Below, piece by piece: positions 35,589 through 43,156 of a DNA stretch of 64,000 nt. Made by a program: the position numbers and the translations under genes. Origin of the DNA: JAKIVR01 sp035933635 (GTDB lineage Archaea > Thermoplasmatota > Thermoplasmata > Lutacidiplasmatales > UBA184); NCBI GenBank assembly GCA_035933635.1, contig DASYYY010000008.1:1-64000 (forward strand), in the 5' to 3' direction. The notes under the pieces were generated by a model. The model had not been told where the DNA came from, did not search any database, and saw only the letters and a list, made by a program, of their open reading frames with translations. The stretch's first letter is position 1, and each line of letters begins with the position of its first letter.

Positions 35589-36326
35589 TCAGACGATCCG
35601 GAACCGATCGATCTGCCGTTGAACCCGCCGGAGTAGTTCGTCCGAGTCCAGTTGAAGGTCGTAGCGCTTGAAGTAGCGTTCCAACGCAGCGATCCCGTGC
35701 CGAAGCGCCGCAAGCGCCTCATTCAATCGCTGCCACGGCGGCCAACCCAATCGATCCACTCGGATTCCCGATGCGAGGTCGATGAACCACGCCCGTCCGT
35801 TGTGGACCAAGACATTGAACGGGCTCAAGTCGGAGTGAACGACACCCGCCTCAGCGAGCCCCTCGATGCCTCCGAGCAGGTCTCCCATGAATCCGGCGGG
35901 GTCGGACAGCCGAGCTTGCTGAAGCCGGGGAGCGGCCGCATCCGGACTACCCAGGTATTGCATCGAGAACATGTTCTCGACGCGGCGCCCGGGTTCCGGG
36001 ACCCGCGCCCCCCCTTGCCAGGCGTAGCACAGCAGCTCGAACTCGCGGACGGCTTGCTGGCCCATCGATTCGAGCTTGATCGATCCGCCACCGCGGTGTG
36101 AGGTTCGGTACTGCCGGTAGACCTTGACGGCGACCAGGCGGTGACCGTCGCGACACAAGTACACGTCCGCCTCCTTTCCCGACCCTATCCGCTGGCCCAC
36201 CGCCGTGGCGAGCCCCGTATCTCGGATGGCGTCCGCTACCTCGTGGTGGGTCGGCTCGGCGAAGTCGATCTGACCGGTCCGCACCTTCCAGTGCACGCTG
36301 CTGTCCAGGTACCCATCGTTGGGCAT
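35589..36326 (-). CDS. RIO-family serine kinase/ATPase
   Basis: A 245-residue protein with the RIO fold. The nucleotide loop is RIGSGKEADVYLC, close to the S-x-G-K-E-A signature; LVAVKVYR carries the conserved Lys; GVVHSDLSPFNVLVH is the catalytic loop; and AWFIDLASGIRVD is the metal-binding Asp segment. RIO1 and RIO2 act in late small-subunit ribosome maturation in archaea and eukaryotes. There is no N-terminal winged helix, so this is not RIO2. The catalytic sequences differ from typical archaeal Rio1, so it could be a further RIO paralogue. It is a single gene next to a mobile element, with a 97-base gap to the convergent esterase. Confidence 0.85.
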   Translation of the reverse strand: MPNDGYLDSSVHWKVRTGQIDFAEPTHHEVADAIRDTGLATAVGQRIGSGKEADVYLCRDGHRLVAVKVYRQYRTSHRGGGSIKLESMGQQAVREFELLCYAWQGGARVPEPGRRVENMFSMQYLGSPDAAAPRLQQARLSDPAGFMGDLLGGIEGLAEAGVVHSDLSPFNVLVHNGRAWFIDLASGIRVDRLGWPPWQRLNEALAALRHGIAALERYFKRYDLQLDSDELLRRVQRQIDRFRIV

Positions 36327-36645
36327 GTTTCAAACCCGGCCTGGGACGGCGGGACACGGTCGCTTTCGAGGGGCGGGCCGGCGCCGGGAGCGAGATGCAG
36401 GTCAGTCGGTCCACGGTGCACCGGAGATTCCACCCGACGACATGATTCCGTGAACCTCCCGGCCCGTGGCCGATTGGACGATGTGCGTGCCTTCATGTAA
36501 ACCCTGCGGGTCTACGGGCTTTGAATCAAAACCGAACCGGCGTCTCCCCCTCGACGTCTACCTCGTTCACGCATCATCCCCAAGCACCGTTCATCGTTCG
36601 CCAATCGGTCCATCTTGATAGGCCGCCACCGACCGTCCCTCCCGA
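36327..36645. other. 319-base gap, RIO promoter side and left flank of TnpB element
   Basis: No gene is supported. The right half is lower in GC and less ordered than the genome average. It contains the left member of an inverted repeat (GGCTTTGAATC at 36517-36527) and a small CCCTGCGGG hairpin at 36502-36510, both probably belonging to the TnpB element. The RIO kinase promoter must lie near 36340-36360, but no clear TATA box was seen. Confidence 0.45.
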
Positions 36646-37915
36646 ATGTCCGTGCGACGGGGGCTGGTCTGCTCGTTCAACACTCCGCTCCCCCTCCCCG
36701 TGCGCTCTCTCCTGGACGACTTTCGGCTCATGGTCAACCGGGGGGTCCGCGAGGCGCTCGAGAAGAACCTCACCGCCCTGGGGTCGCTCACCAAGTTCGG
36801 TCAGATGCTCGCTCGCGAGTACCGGCTGAACGGCGCCCACGCCCGCACTGCGATGGATACCGCGCTCTCCCTGGACAAGGGACACAGACGCCGCGTTCGT
36901 AATGGTTGGTCCCCCTCGGTCCCGTACTGTCGTACACCCTTCCTCATCGCCGACGACTCCACCTTTCATCTCAACCCGGAGACCGGTCACGTCCGGCTCT
37001 CCCTACGCAAGGGGGAGTGGGCCGGCTTCGATCTCAGTCTGTCCGATTGGCACCGCTCCGTCCTCGCCCAGGGCACGATCAAGCAACTCCGCCTCAACCG
37101 ACACCGCGCCGTACTCATCCTCGAGAAGGAGGCACCCGCGCCCTACCAACCTACCGCGCTGATCGCTCTCGACACCAACGAGCGCTCCCTCGATGGAGTT
37201 CTGTTGAGGGAAGGGGGTGGCACCCCGGTCCAGGTACCCTACCCCGAGGTCTCAGTTGTACAGCGCCGCCACTTCCTCCGTCGTCGACGCTTGGGGCGCA
37301 AGAAGGCGCACGACCGTCGGGTCGGGAGACGGTTGGGAGGTCGTGAAGGTCGGCGGGAGCGCCATCGGGTCGTCCAGCGACTCCACCTGCTGAGCAAGAT
37401 GCTCGTCGAGCGCGCTCGCAAAGAGCGCGCCGCCCTCGTGCTCGAAGACCTTCACCTCCCGCGTGGGGGAGGTCGGGGTCCCCGAATGCGTCGGAGGCTG
37501 TCCCACTGGCCTTGGCGCGAACTCCACCGGCAGCTCGAGTACAAGGCCGAAGAACGAGGAGTTCCACTCCTCAAGGTCGACCCACGATACACGTCCAAGA
37601 CCTGCCCGAGATGTGGCGAAGTCAAGGATCGCCGAAGCAGGGTGGGCCGGGTGTTCGTCTGCGCGAGATGCGGCTGGCGGTGCGACCGTCAGCTCAACGC
37701 CGGAATGAACATCTGTCGAACCGTCCTGAAGGAGGCCCCCGAAGGGCCGATGAGGGCAGGACTCGGGGGTCTCGTGCTTGACCCCGACGCCGTGGCCAAT
37801 GATGCGATGATCCTCCTCTACCCGCCGGGTCACGCCGACGGGCACGGGGTGAGCGGAAGGTCACGGAGGATCGATGTCGCTTCAGCGACACGCGGAGCAA
37901 TCTCGATTCAAAGCC
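36517..37915 (+). mobile_element. Solo-TnpB element (IS200/IS605, IS1341-type), proposed limits
   Basis: A tnpB gene without a tnpA partner. An 11-base inverted repeat, GGCTTTGAATC at 36517-36527 and GATTCAAAGCC at 37905-37915, brackets most of it. A hairpin, TGTCGC-TTCA-GCGACA, lies at 37875-37890 just inside the right copy, where IS200/IS605 ends usually fold. The outer limits are my inference; these families lack classical terminal repeats, so a comparison with an empty site would settle them. Confidence 0.5.
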
Positions 37916-38016
37916 TACGCCGACGGCGCGGTTCCCTCGAAAATCGGTACAGAAGGGGAGTACTGGAGTGGCGAGTCGACCGGTCGCCGGGCCACCCGCC
38001 GCAGGTTGGTGCGTGA
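36646..38016 (+). CDS. tnpB: TnpB, RNA-guided endonuclease-type transposon protein
   Basis: A 456-residue TnpB (OrfB_Zn_ribbon). The RuvC acidic residues are intact: Asp176 in ALIALDTNERS, Glu267 in LVLEDLHL and Asp347 in CDRQLNAGMNI. The zinc ribbon has four Cys (C320 and C323 in CPRC, C339 and C342 in CARC). The N-terminal wedge region is basic and there is an Arg/Lys-rich stretch at residues 211-243. TnpB homologues cleave DNA guided by a right-end RNA. The protein is longer than usual; residues after about 423 are encoded beyond the right inverted repeat and probably in flanking DNA. It ends 9 bases from the convergent ADH gene. The start is ATG 36646. Confidence 0.9.
   Translation: MSVRRGLVCSFNTPLPLPVRSLLDDFRLMVNRGVREALEKNLTALGSLTKFGQMLAREYRLNGAHARTAMDTALSLDKGHRRRVRNGWSPSVPYCRTPFLIADDSTFHLNPETGHVRLSLRKGEWAGFDLSLSDWHRSVLAQGTIKQLRLNRHRAVLILEKEAPAPYQPTALIALDTNERSLDGVLLREGGGTPVQVPYPEVSVVQRRHFLRRRRLGRKKAHDRRVGRRLGGREGRRERHRVVQRLHLLSKMLVERARKERAALVLEDLHLPRGGGRGPRMRRRLSHWPWRELHRQLEYKAEERGVPLLKVDPRYTSKTCPRCGEVKDRRSRVGRVFVCARCGWRCDRQLNAGMNICRTVLKEAPEGPMRAGLGGLVLDPDAVANDAMILLYPPGHADGHGVSGRSRRIDVASATRGAISIQSLRRRRGSLENRYRRGVLEWRVDRSPGHPPQVGA
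37875..37890 (+). repeat. Perfect hairpin near the right end of the TnpB element
   Basis: TGTCGC pairs with GCGACA around a TTCA tetraloop (a 7th pair is possible if the loop shrinks to TC). It lies 14 bases upstream of the right copy of the inverted repeat. In TnpB systems the 3' part of tnpB overlaps the guide RNA scaffold, so this hairpin may be part of such an RNA. Confidence 0.5.
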
Positions 38017-38025
38017 GCCGACGGC

Positions 38026-39063
38026 CTATCCGCTGACCTGGACGACGACCTTGCCGAAGACGTCCGGCTCCAGGCATCGAGCGAAGGCCGCGCGCGCGTC
38101 CTCGAACCCGAACTCGCGATCGATCGTCGGGCGCAGACGTCCCTGCTCCAGGGCCCGAAACATCGCCTCGAACTCCGCCCGATTCGCCATGGTGCTCCCC
38201 CGGATCGACGCCTGGCGCCAAAAGAGCGTGCGGAGGTCCAGCTGGACGTTCGGTCCCGTGGTCGCTCCGACGACGACCACCCGGCCGCCGCGGGCAAGGG
38301 CCCGGACCGAGCGCCCGAGAGTGGCTTCCCCCACGGAATCGAAGATGACGTCGATCCCCCGCTTGCCGCTCCACTGCCAGAGCAGTCGGTCGTGGGTGCC
38401 ATCCGCCGGTAACACCAGTGTGTCGTCGGCGCCCAGCCCACGGGCGGCGGCCAGCTTTGTTTCGGAACGGGAGAGGACGACGACCCTGGCTCCGCACAGT
38501 TTGCCGACCTGGATCGCCGCGGGGGCCAAACCGCCCCCGGCCCCCACGACGGCCAGCGTTTCGCCGGCGCGCAGTTCCCCCGCGGTCAGCAACGCTCGCC
38601 ACGCTGTCTGGAGCACCAGCGGGGCAGCGGCCGCTTGGGCGAACGAGAGGCTCGCGGGTTTATGGTAGAGGTTGCGCCGTGGGAGGACCACGAACTCCGT
38701 GAGAGCCCCCTGGGTGTGCTCGCCGAGAATCCGGTACTCCCGGCACCGTTCCTCGTGACCGTCGAGGCAGGCGGGGCAGCTTCCGTCCCAAATCCCGGGG
38801 TTGAGCAGGACCGGGTCCCCCGGCGAGAGATCCTCCACTCCGGCGCCCACGGCATCGACCGTGCCGGACGCATCGGACCCGAGGACGTGGGGAAGGGCGA
38901 TCGAGACCCCCGGCATCCCTTCGAGCACGAACCGATCCAGACGATTGAACGCGGCGGCTCGAACCCGTACGCGAACCTCCCCCGGGCCAGGCTCGGGTAC
39001 GGGAATATCGATCCAGACGAGCCGGTCGGCTCCGCCATGTGCGCCGAAGCCAAACCCCCTCAT
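38026..39063 (-). CDS. Zinc-type alcohol dehydrogenase/quinone-oxidoreductase-like MDR protein
   Basis: A 345-residue medium-chain dehydrogenase/reductase. It has a GroES-like N-terminal half (VRVRAAAFNRLDRFVLEG, HVLGSDASGTVDAVG), a structural-zinc-type Cys cluster (CPACLDGHEERCREY) and a Rossmann half with VVGAGGGLAPAAIQVGKLCGARVVVL. The catalytic Cys-His pair of true alcohol dehydrogenases is replaced (N-R-L-D at the first position), so it resembles the YhdH/quinone-oxidoreductase side. The substrate is unknown. Its ATG overlaps the cysS stop as ATGA, placing it last in the transsulfuration operon. It is convergent with tnpB. Confidence 0.85.
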   Translation of the reverse strand: MRGFGFGAHGGADRLVWIDIPVPEPGPGEVRVRVRAAAFNRLDRFVLEGMPGVSIALPHVLGSDASGTVDAVGAGVEDLSPGDPVLLNPGIWDGSCPACLDGHEERCREYRILGEHTQGALTEFVVLPRRNLYHKPASLSFAQAAAAPLVLQTAWRALLTAGELRAGETLAVVGAGGGLAPAAIQVGKLCGARVVVLSRSETKLAAARGLGADDTLVLPADGTHDRLLWQWSGKRGIDVIFDSVGEATLGRSVRALARGGRVVVVGATTGPNVQLDLRTLFWRQASIRGSTMANRAEFEAMFRALEQGRLRPTIDREFGFEDARAAFARCLEPDVFGKVVVQVSG

Positions 39064-40511
39064 GGCGAGGGGCGAGGAGGGGCGGCTTCCCACCGGGTCT
39101 TCCCTTCGGAGTCCTCGACGCGGATTCCCGCGCTGGCCAGATCCTCTCGGATGCGGTCGGATTCCGCATAGTCCCCCCGCGCGCGCGCGCGCCGGCGGGC
39201 GGCGAGGGCGGCCTCGACTAAGGGTCCTACCTCCGTGCCGGGCCGTTCGGAGGCGATCGATTCGCCGAGACCGAGCACCTCGGTGGCCCAGCGATACGGT
39301 GCGGCGAGCTCTTCCAGTGCCGCGGCGGAGAGCTCGGAGAGTTGCTCCCCGAGTGGACCGACCCGGCGCGTCCAGCCGAACAGCGCGGCGACCGCTTCCC
39401 GCGCGTTGAAATCGTCGGCCAAGAGCTCGTCCAGATGCTCGACGAGCTGGGCCGCCTCGGCCCGGATCTCGGGCGGGAGCTCGGCGCCCTCTTCGCCCGC
39501 GGGTGCCTTCGCTAGGGCGGCTTCGATGCGGCGATAGGGCTGAAGGAGCCGCTCGTACGCCTCCCCCGCCTCCTCCAAGCTCTTGCCCTGCTCGAACTCG
39601 AGCGCGTTGCGGTAGACGGCGTTGAGGTAGTAGAACCGCAGCACCTCGCCTCCGAACCGTTCGAGAGCGTCGTCGAGGCGAACGACGTTGCCGAGCGACT
39701 TGGCCATCTTCTCGCCCTTCATGTTGAGCAGGCCGGCGTGCATCCAGTAGTTGACGAGCGGAGCCTCGCCGGTGGCCGCTTCGGCCTGCGCGATCTCGGC
39801 CTCGTGGTGGGGGAACTTCAGTTCGAGACCGCCCCCGTGGAGGTCGTACCGTGCGCCGAGCAGCCGGACGGTGATCGCCGTGTCCTCGATATGCCAGCCC
39901 GGCCGGCCGGGCCCCCACGGCGAGTCCCACGTCGGTTCACCGGGTTTCGAGGCCTTCCACAGCGCGAAGTCACCGGCGGCCCGCTTGCCGGGCTCGACCT
40001 CGACGCGCGTTCCCGGACGCTGCTCCTCCAGACGTTGTCCGGAGAGCTTGCCGTACCCGGGAAACTTCGCCACCTCGTAGTAGACGCTGCCCTGGGAGGC
40101 GTAGGCGAACCCCCGGTCCACGAGCGCCTGGATCTGGGTCAGGATCTCCGGGATGTAGTCGGTAGCGAACGGGTACAGGTTGACCGATCGCACCCCCAGC
40201 TGGCGCATCGCGTGGTGGTAGGCGGCGAAATGTCGCTCGGAGAGCGCCAGCGGGTCGACCCCCTCCTCGGCCGCGCGCGCGATGACCTTGTCGTCGAGGT
40301 TCGTGACGTTCTGCACGTAGAATACCCGGTACCCCCAACGGCGAAGCGCCCGGGCCACGACGTCGAACGTGACGAACGTCCGTCCGTGCCCGATGTGGGC
40401 GTCGGCATAGGGCGTCAGCCCGCAGACGAAGAGGCCGACCCGGGGCGGATGGAGGGGGACGAATAGCCGGGCGCTGCGCGTCAGGCTGTCGTAGACGGTG
40501 AACTTGCGCAC
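39060..40511 (-). CDS. cysS: Cysteinyl-tRNA synthetase
   Basis: A 483-residue class I synthetase that charges tRNA-Cys. Motifs are VCGLTPYADAHIGHGRT (HIGH plus the first zinc Cys), GEKMAKSLGNVV (KMSKS loop as KMAKS) and PHHEAEIAQAEA (zinc His and Glu). At the second zinc-Cys position, where E. coli has WHIECS, this protein reads WHIEDTAI. The DALR-like C-terminal helices follow. Length is normal (about 460-490). The GTG start at 40511 is 2 bases after the stop of the upstream PLP enzyme gene. Being co-transcribed with cysteine synthesis genes links cysteine production directly to its use. Confidence 0.93.
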   Translation of the reverse strand: MRKFTVYDSLTRSARLFVPLHPPRVGLFVCGLTPYADAHIGHGRTFVTFDVVARALRRWGYRVFYVQNVTNLDDKVIARAAEEGVDPLALSERHFAAYHHAMRQLGVRSVNLYPFATDYIPEILTQIQALVDRGFAYASQGSVYYEVAKFPGYGKLSGQRLEEQRPGTRVEVEPGKRAAGDFALWKASKPGEPTWDSPWGPGRPGWHIEDTAITVRLLGARYDLHGGGLELKFPHHEAEIAQAEAATGEAPLVNYWMHAGLLNMKGEKMAKSLGNVVRLDDALERFGGEVLRFYYLNAVYRNALEFEQGKSLEEAGEAYERLLQPYRRIEAALAKAPAGEEGAELPPEIRAEAAQLVEHLDELLADDFNAREAVAALFGWTRRVGPLGEQLSELSAAALEELAAPYRWATEVLGLGESIASERPGTEVGPLVEAALAARRRARARGDYAESDRIREDLASAGIRVEDSEGKTRWEAAPPRPSP

Positions 40512-40513
40512 GC

Positions 40514-41656
40514 CTACACGCTCCGCAGAGCGCCGCGGACCTCCGCGACGAGGTCGGCGGGGTCCTCGATCCCGCAGGACAACCGGATCAGCCCGTCGGA
40601 GATCCCCTGCGCGGTGCGTTCCCGACGGGGAATGCTCGCGTGCGTCATCGACGCGGGGTGCTCGGCGAGGCTCTCGACGCCCCCCAGGCTCTCGGCCAGC
40701 GCGAAGAGCTCGAGCCGGGAGAGGAACCGCCGGGCCGCGGTCGCATTCTTGAGCTCGAAGCTCAGCATGCCCCCGGGGCGCGACATCTGGCGGCGACCCA
40801 GCGCGAACTGGGGGTGCGATCTCAGGCCCGGGTAGTAGACCGCGCGGACCTTCCGCGAGCCTTCCAGCTCCTCGGCGACCGCCTGCGCCCCTTCGGAGTG
40901 ACGGCGCATCCTCAGCCCGAGCGTCTTGATCCCGCGCAGCGTCAGGAACGCATCCATGGGGCTGGGAACCGCGCCGAGCGCGTTCTGCAGCCATCGCAGC
41001 CGCTCGCCCCACTCGGGGGCATGGGCCACGAGGGCCCCGCCGACGATGTCGGAGTGGCCGCCGAGGTACTTGGTCGTCGAGTGCAGCACGGCATCCGCGC
41101 CGAGCTCCAGGGGGCGTTGCAGCGCGGGCGAGGCGAAGGTGTTGTCCACGACGAACCGGGCGCGGTGCCGGTGGGCGAGCCGGGCGATCGCGCGGAGGTC
41201 GCACAGCTGCATCAGCGGGTTGGTGGGGGATTCGCCGTAGACCAGGGCCGTGGGCCCCGCCCGCAGGGCCGCCTCCACCTGGTCGAGATCTCGGAAATCG
41301 ACGTAGACGGGGACGATCCCGAACTGGCGACGCCGGTGCTCCAGCAGGCGCCAGCTCCCGCCGTAGAGGTCCCGGCCGGCGAGGACCCGGCTCCCGGAAG
41401 GAAAGTCATCGAGGAGGGTCGTCATCGCTCCGAGCCCCGACGAGAAGGCGAGTCCCGTCGCACCCGACTCGAGCCGGGCGAGGGCGTTCTCCAGGACCGA
41501 CCGCGTCGGGTTGCCTGAGCGGGAGTAGACCCAGCCTTTGTTCCGGTTCGGCGCTTCCTGGACGAACGTGCTCGACAGGTAGACCGGCGTGTTCACCGCA
41601 CCCGTCGCGGGGTCCACCGGTTGGCCGTCATGGACGGCCCGCGTGTCAAAGCGCAC
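40514..41656 (-). CDS. Cystathionine gamma-lyase/gamma-synthase family PLP enzyme
   Basis: A 380-residue Cys/Met-metabolism PLP enzyme. The PLP lysine is in HSTTKYLGGHSD; other family marks are TRAVHDGQPVDPATGAVNTPVYLSSTF in parts, YSRSGNPTRSVLE, FSSGLGAMTTLL and ESLGGVESLAEHPASMTH. With cystathionine beta-synthase just upstream, gamma-lyase (cystathionine to cysteine) is the likeliest role, but gamma-synthase cannot be excluded from sequence. The GTG start at 41656 overlaps the CBS stop by 11 bases. Confidence 0.92.
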   Translation of the reverse strand: MRFDTRAVHDGQPVDPATGAVNTPVYLSSTFVQEAPNRNKGWVYSRSGNPTRSVLENALARLESGATGLAFSSGLGAMTTLLDDFPSGSRVLAGRDLYGGSWRLLEHRRRQFGIVPVYVDFRDLDQVEAALRAGPTALVYGESPTNPLMQLCDLRAIARLAHRHRARFVVDNTFASPALQRPLELGADAVLHSTTKYLGGHSDIVGGALVAHAPEWGERLRWLQNALGAVPSPMDAFLTLRGIKTLGLRMRRHSEGAQAVAEELEGSRKVRAVYYPGLRSHPQFALGRRQMSRPGGMLSFELKNATAARRFLSRLELFALAESLGGVESLAEHPASMTHASIPRRERTAQGISDGLIRLSCGIEDPADLVAEVRGALRSV

Positions 41657-43043
41657 GGCCGGTCCCCCGCTCCGAGAGATAGGTCAACAGATCGTGGCGG
41701 GTGAGGAGACCCAGGACCTGACCGGTCGCGGGATCCCGGACGAGCAGGGCGCGGTCCTGCTTGAACCGTTGGACGATCTCCCCCATCGGGTCGTCGCGGC
41801 TCACCTCTCCGAAAGGCGGGCTCAGGATCGCGCTCACCGTCCGCTCGAGCACGGTTTGGTCGGCCAGCGTAGCGCGAAGGACTTCCTCCTCGACGAGGCT
41901 ACCGACGTTCTCCTTGCCCGCGAGCACGGGCAGCTGGGTAACCCCGTGGTGGCGGAGCAACTCGAGCGCGTCGCGCACGATGGTCGTCGGGTCGACGCTC
42001 ACGAGAGCGGGTTGGAACTCCTTGGCCACAAGGAGATCGCCGGCGCGGGCCCCCTCATCCAGGAACCGATTCTCCCGCAGCCACTCGTCGCTGTAGAACT
42101 TGGAGAGGTAGCGATCGCCGGAGTCGGGGAGGAGCACCACGACCGTGGAGCTCTCGGGGATCGGCTGCGTCTGGAGCCACTTGAGCGCGCCGGCGACCGC
42201 CGATCCGGAGGACCCACCGACGAACAGTCCCTCCTCGCGCGCAAGACGGCGCGCCATACGGAAGGACTCCCGGTCGTCGACCTCGACGAACTCGTCGATG
42301 ACGGAAAAGTCGACAGTCTTGGGGACCATGTCCTCGCCGATCCCTTCCACTTTGTACGGTGTGGCCCGGATCAATTCCTTCGTGCGGAAGTACGGCGCCA
42401 GGACCGATCCTCGGGGGTCCACTCCAACGATCTTCACGGAAGGTCGATGCTCCTTGAAGTAGCGGCCGATCCCGCTGATGGTCCCCCCGGTACCGACCGT
42501 GACCACGACCGCGCGCAGGTCGTCCCCCGCAGCGCGGAGGATCTCTGGGCCGGTGGTCCGATAGTGGGCCATCGGGTTCATCGGATTCTCGTACTGGTTC
42601 GGGTAGTAGGCGTTCGGGATCTCCCGCGCCAGGCGCCGGGCGACGGAGTAGTGGCTCATCGGGTGGTCGGGCGGCAGCTGGCTCGGTGTGATCACCACTC
42701 GGGCTCCGTAGGCGCGGAGGAGTCGAATCTTTTCCGAGCTCATCTTGTCCGGGATCACGAACACCGTCTGATAGCCCCGGACCGCGGCGACGAGCGCCAG
42801 GCCCACACCGGTGTTCCCGCTGGTCGCCTCGACGATGGTGCCACCCGGTCGGAGAAGCCCCCGGGCCTCGGCATCGTCGATCATGGCAGGGGCGATGCGG
42901 TCCTTGACCGACCCGCCGGGGTTGAGGAACTCGAGCTTGGCCAGGATCCGGTATCTTGTCGAGGAGGTCACGCGTGCGAGCGGGACCAAGGGAGTGGAGC
43001 CGACCGCTTGGAGGATGGAATCCAGTACCGGGGGTTCGGCCAC
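41646..43043 (-). CDS. Cystathionine beta-synthase with C-terminal CBS pair
   Basis: A 465-residue PLP enzyme that condenses serine (or an activated serine) with homocysteine. The PLP lysine lies in FLNPGGSVKDRIA, followed by VEATSGNTGVGLA and the glycine loop VGTGGTISGIG. The C-terminal third has two CBS domains (PTTIVRDALELLRHHGVTQLPVL and a second ending VLGLLTRHDLLTYLSE), which bind adenosine-type ligands in human-type CBS. The GTG at 43043 is favoured because a palindromic CTTAAG TATA region is centred 26 bases upstream. It is the first gene of the operon. A cysteine synthase role is possible but the CBS pair argues for beta-synthase. Confidence 0.92.
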   Translation of the reverse strand: MAEPPVLDSILQAVGSTPLVPLARVTSSTRYRILAKLEFLNPGGSVKDRIAPAMIDDAEARGLLRPGGTIVEATSGNTGVGLALVAAVRGYQTVFVIPDKMSSEKIRLLRAYGARVVITPSQLPPDHPMSHYSVARRLAREIPNAYYPNQYENPMNPMAHYRTTGPEILRAAGDDLRAVVVTVGTGGTISGIGRYFKEHRPSVKIVGVDPRGSVLAPYFRTKELIRATPYKVEGIGEDMVPKTVDFSVIDEFVEVDDRESFRMARRLAREEGLFVGGSSGSAVAGALKWLQTQPIPESSTVVVLLPDSGDRYLSKFYSDEWLRENRFLDEGARAGDLLVAKEFQPALVSVDPTTIVRDALELLRHHGVTQLPVLAGKENVGSLVEEEVLRATLADQTVLERTVSAILSPPFGEVSRDDPMGEIVQRFKQDRALLVRDPATGQVLGLLTRHDLLTYLSERGTGRAL

Positions 43044-43062
43044 GGCTATCCCAGCGGGACGG

Positions 43063-43074
43063 CCGCTTAAGCGG
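43063..43074. promoter_or_regulatory. 12-bp palindrome at the TATA position of the transsulfuration operon
   Basis: CCGCTTAAGCGG is a perfect palindrome with its CTTAAG core centred about 26 bases upstream of GTG 43043. It may simply be the TATA box in GC-rich context or an operator that overlaps it. The opposite-strand gene starts 83 bases away (ATG 43157, with CATTATGG as its own TATA candidate near 43123-43131). Confidence 0.5.
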
Positions 43075-43156
43075 TTCTGGAGCACACCCGGGAATACGGG
43101 AGTATCCCGAGGGCTTCCGCATAGCATTATGGACGATCCCGGTGTCCGCCTCCCGG

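Noticed and set aside
36646..38016. CRISPR-associated Cas12 gene as an alternative for tnpB
   Set aside because: The protein is the size of TnpB, has the OrfB zinc ribbon, and no CRISPR repeat array is visible nearby.
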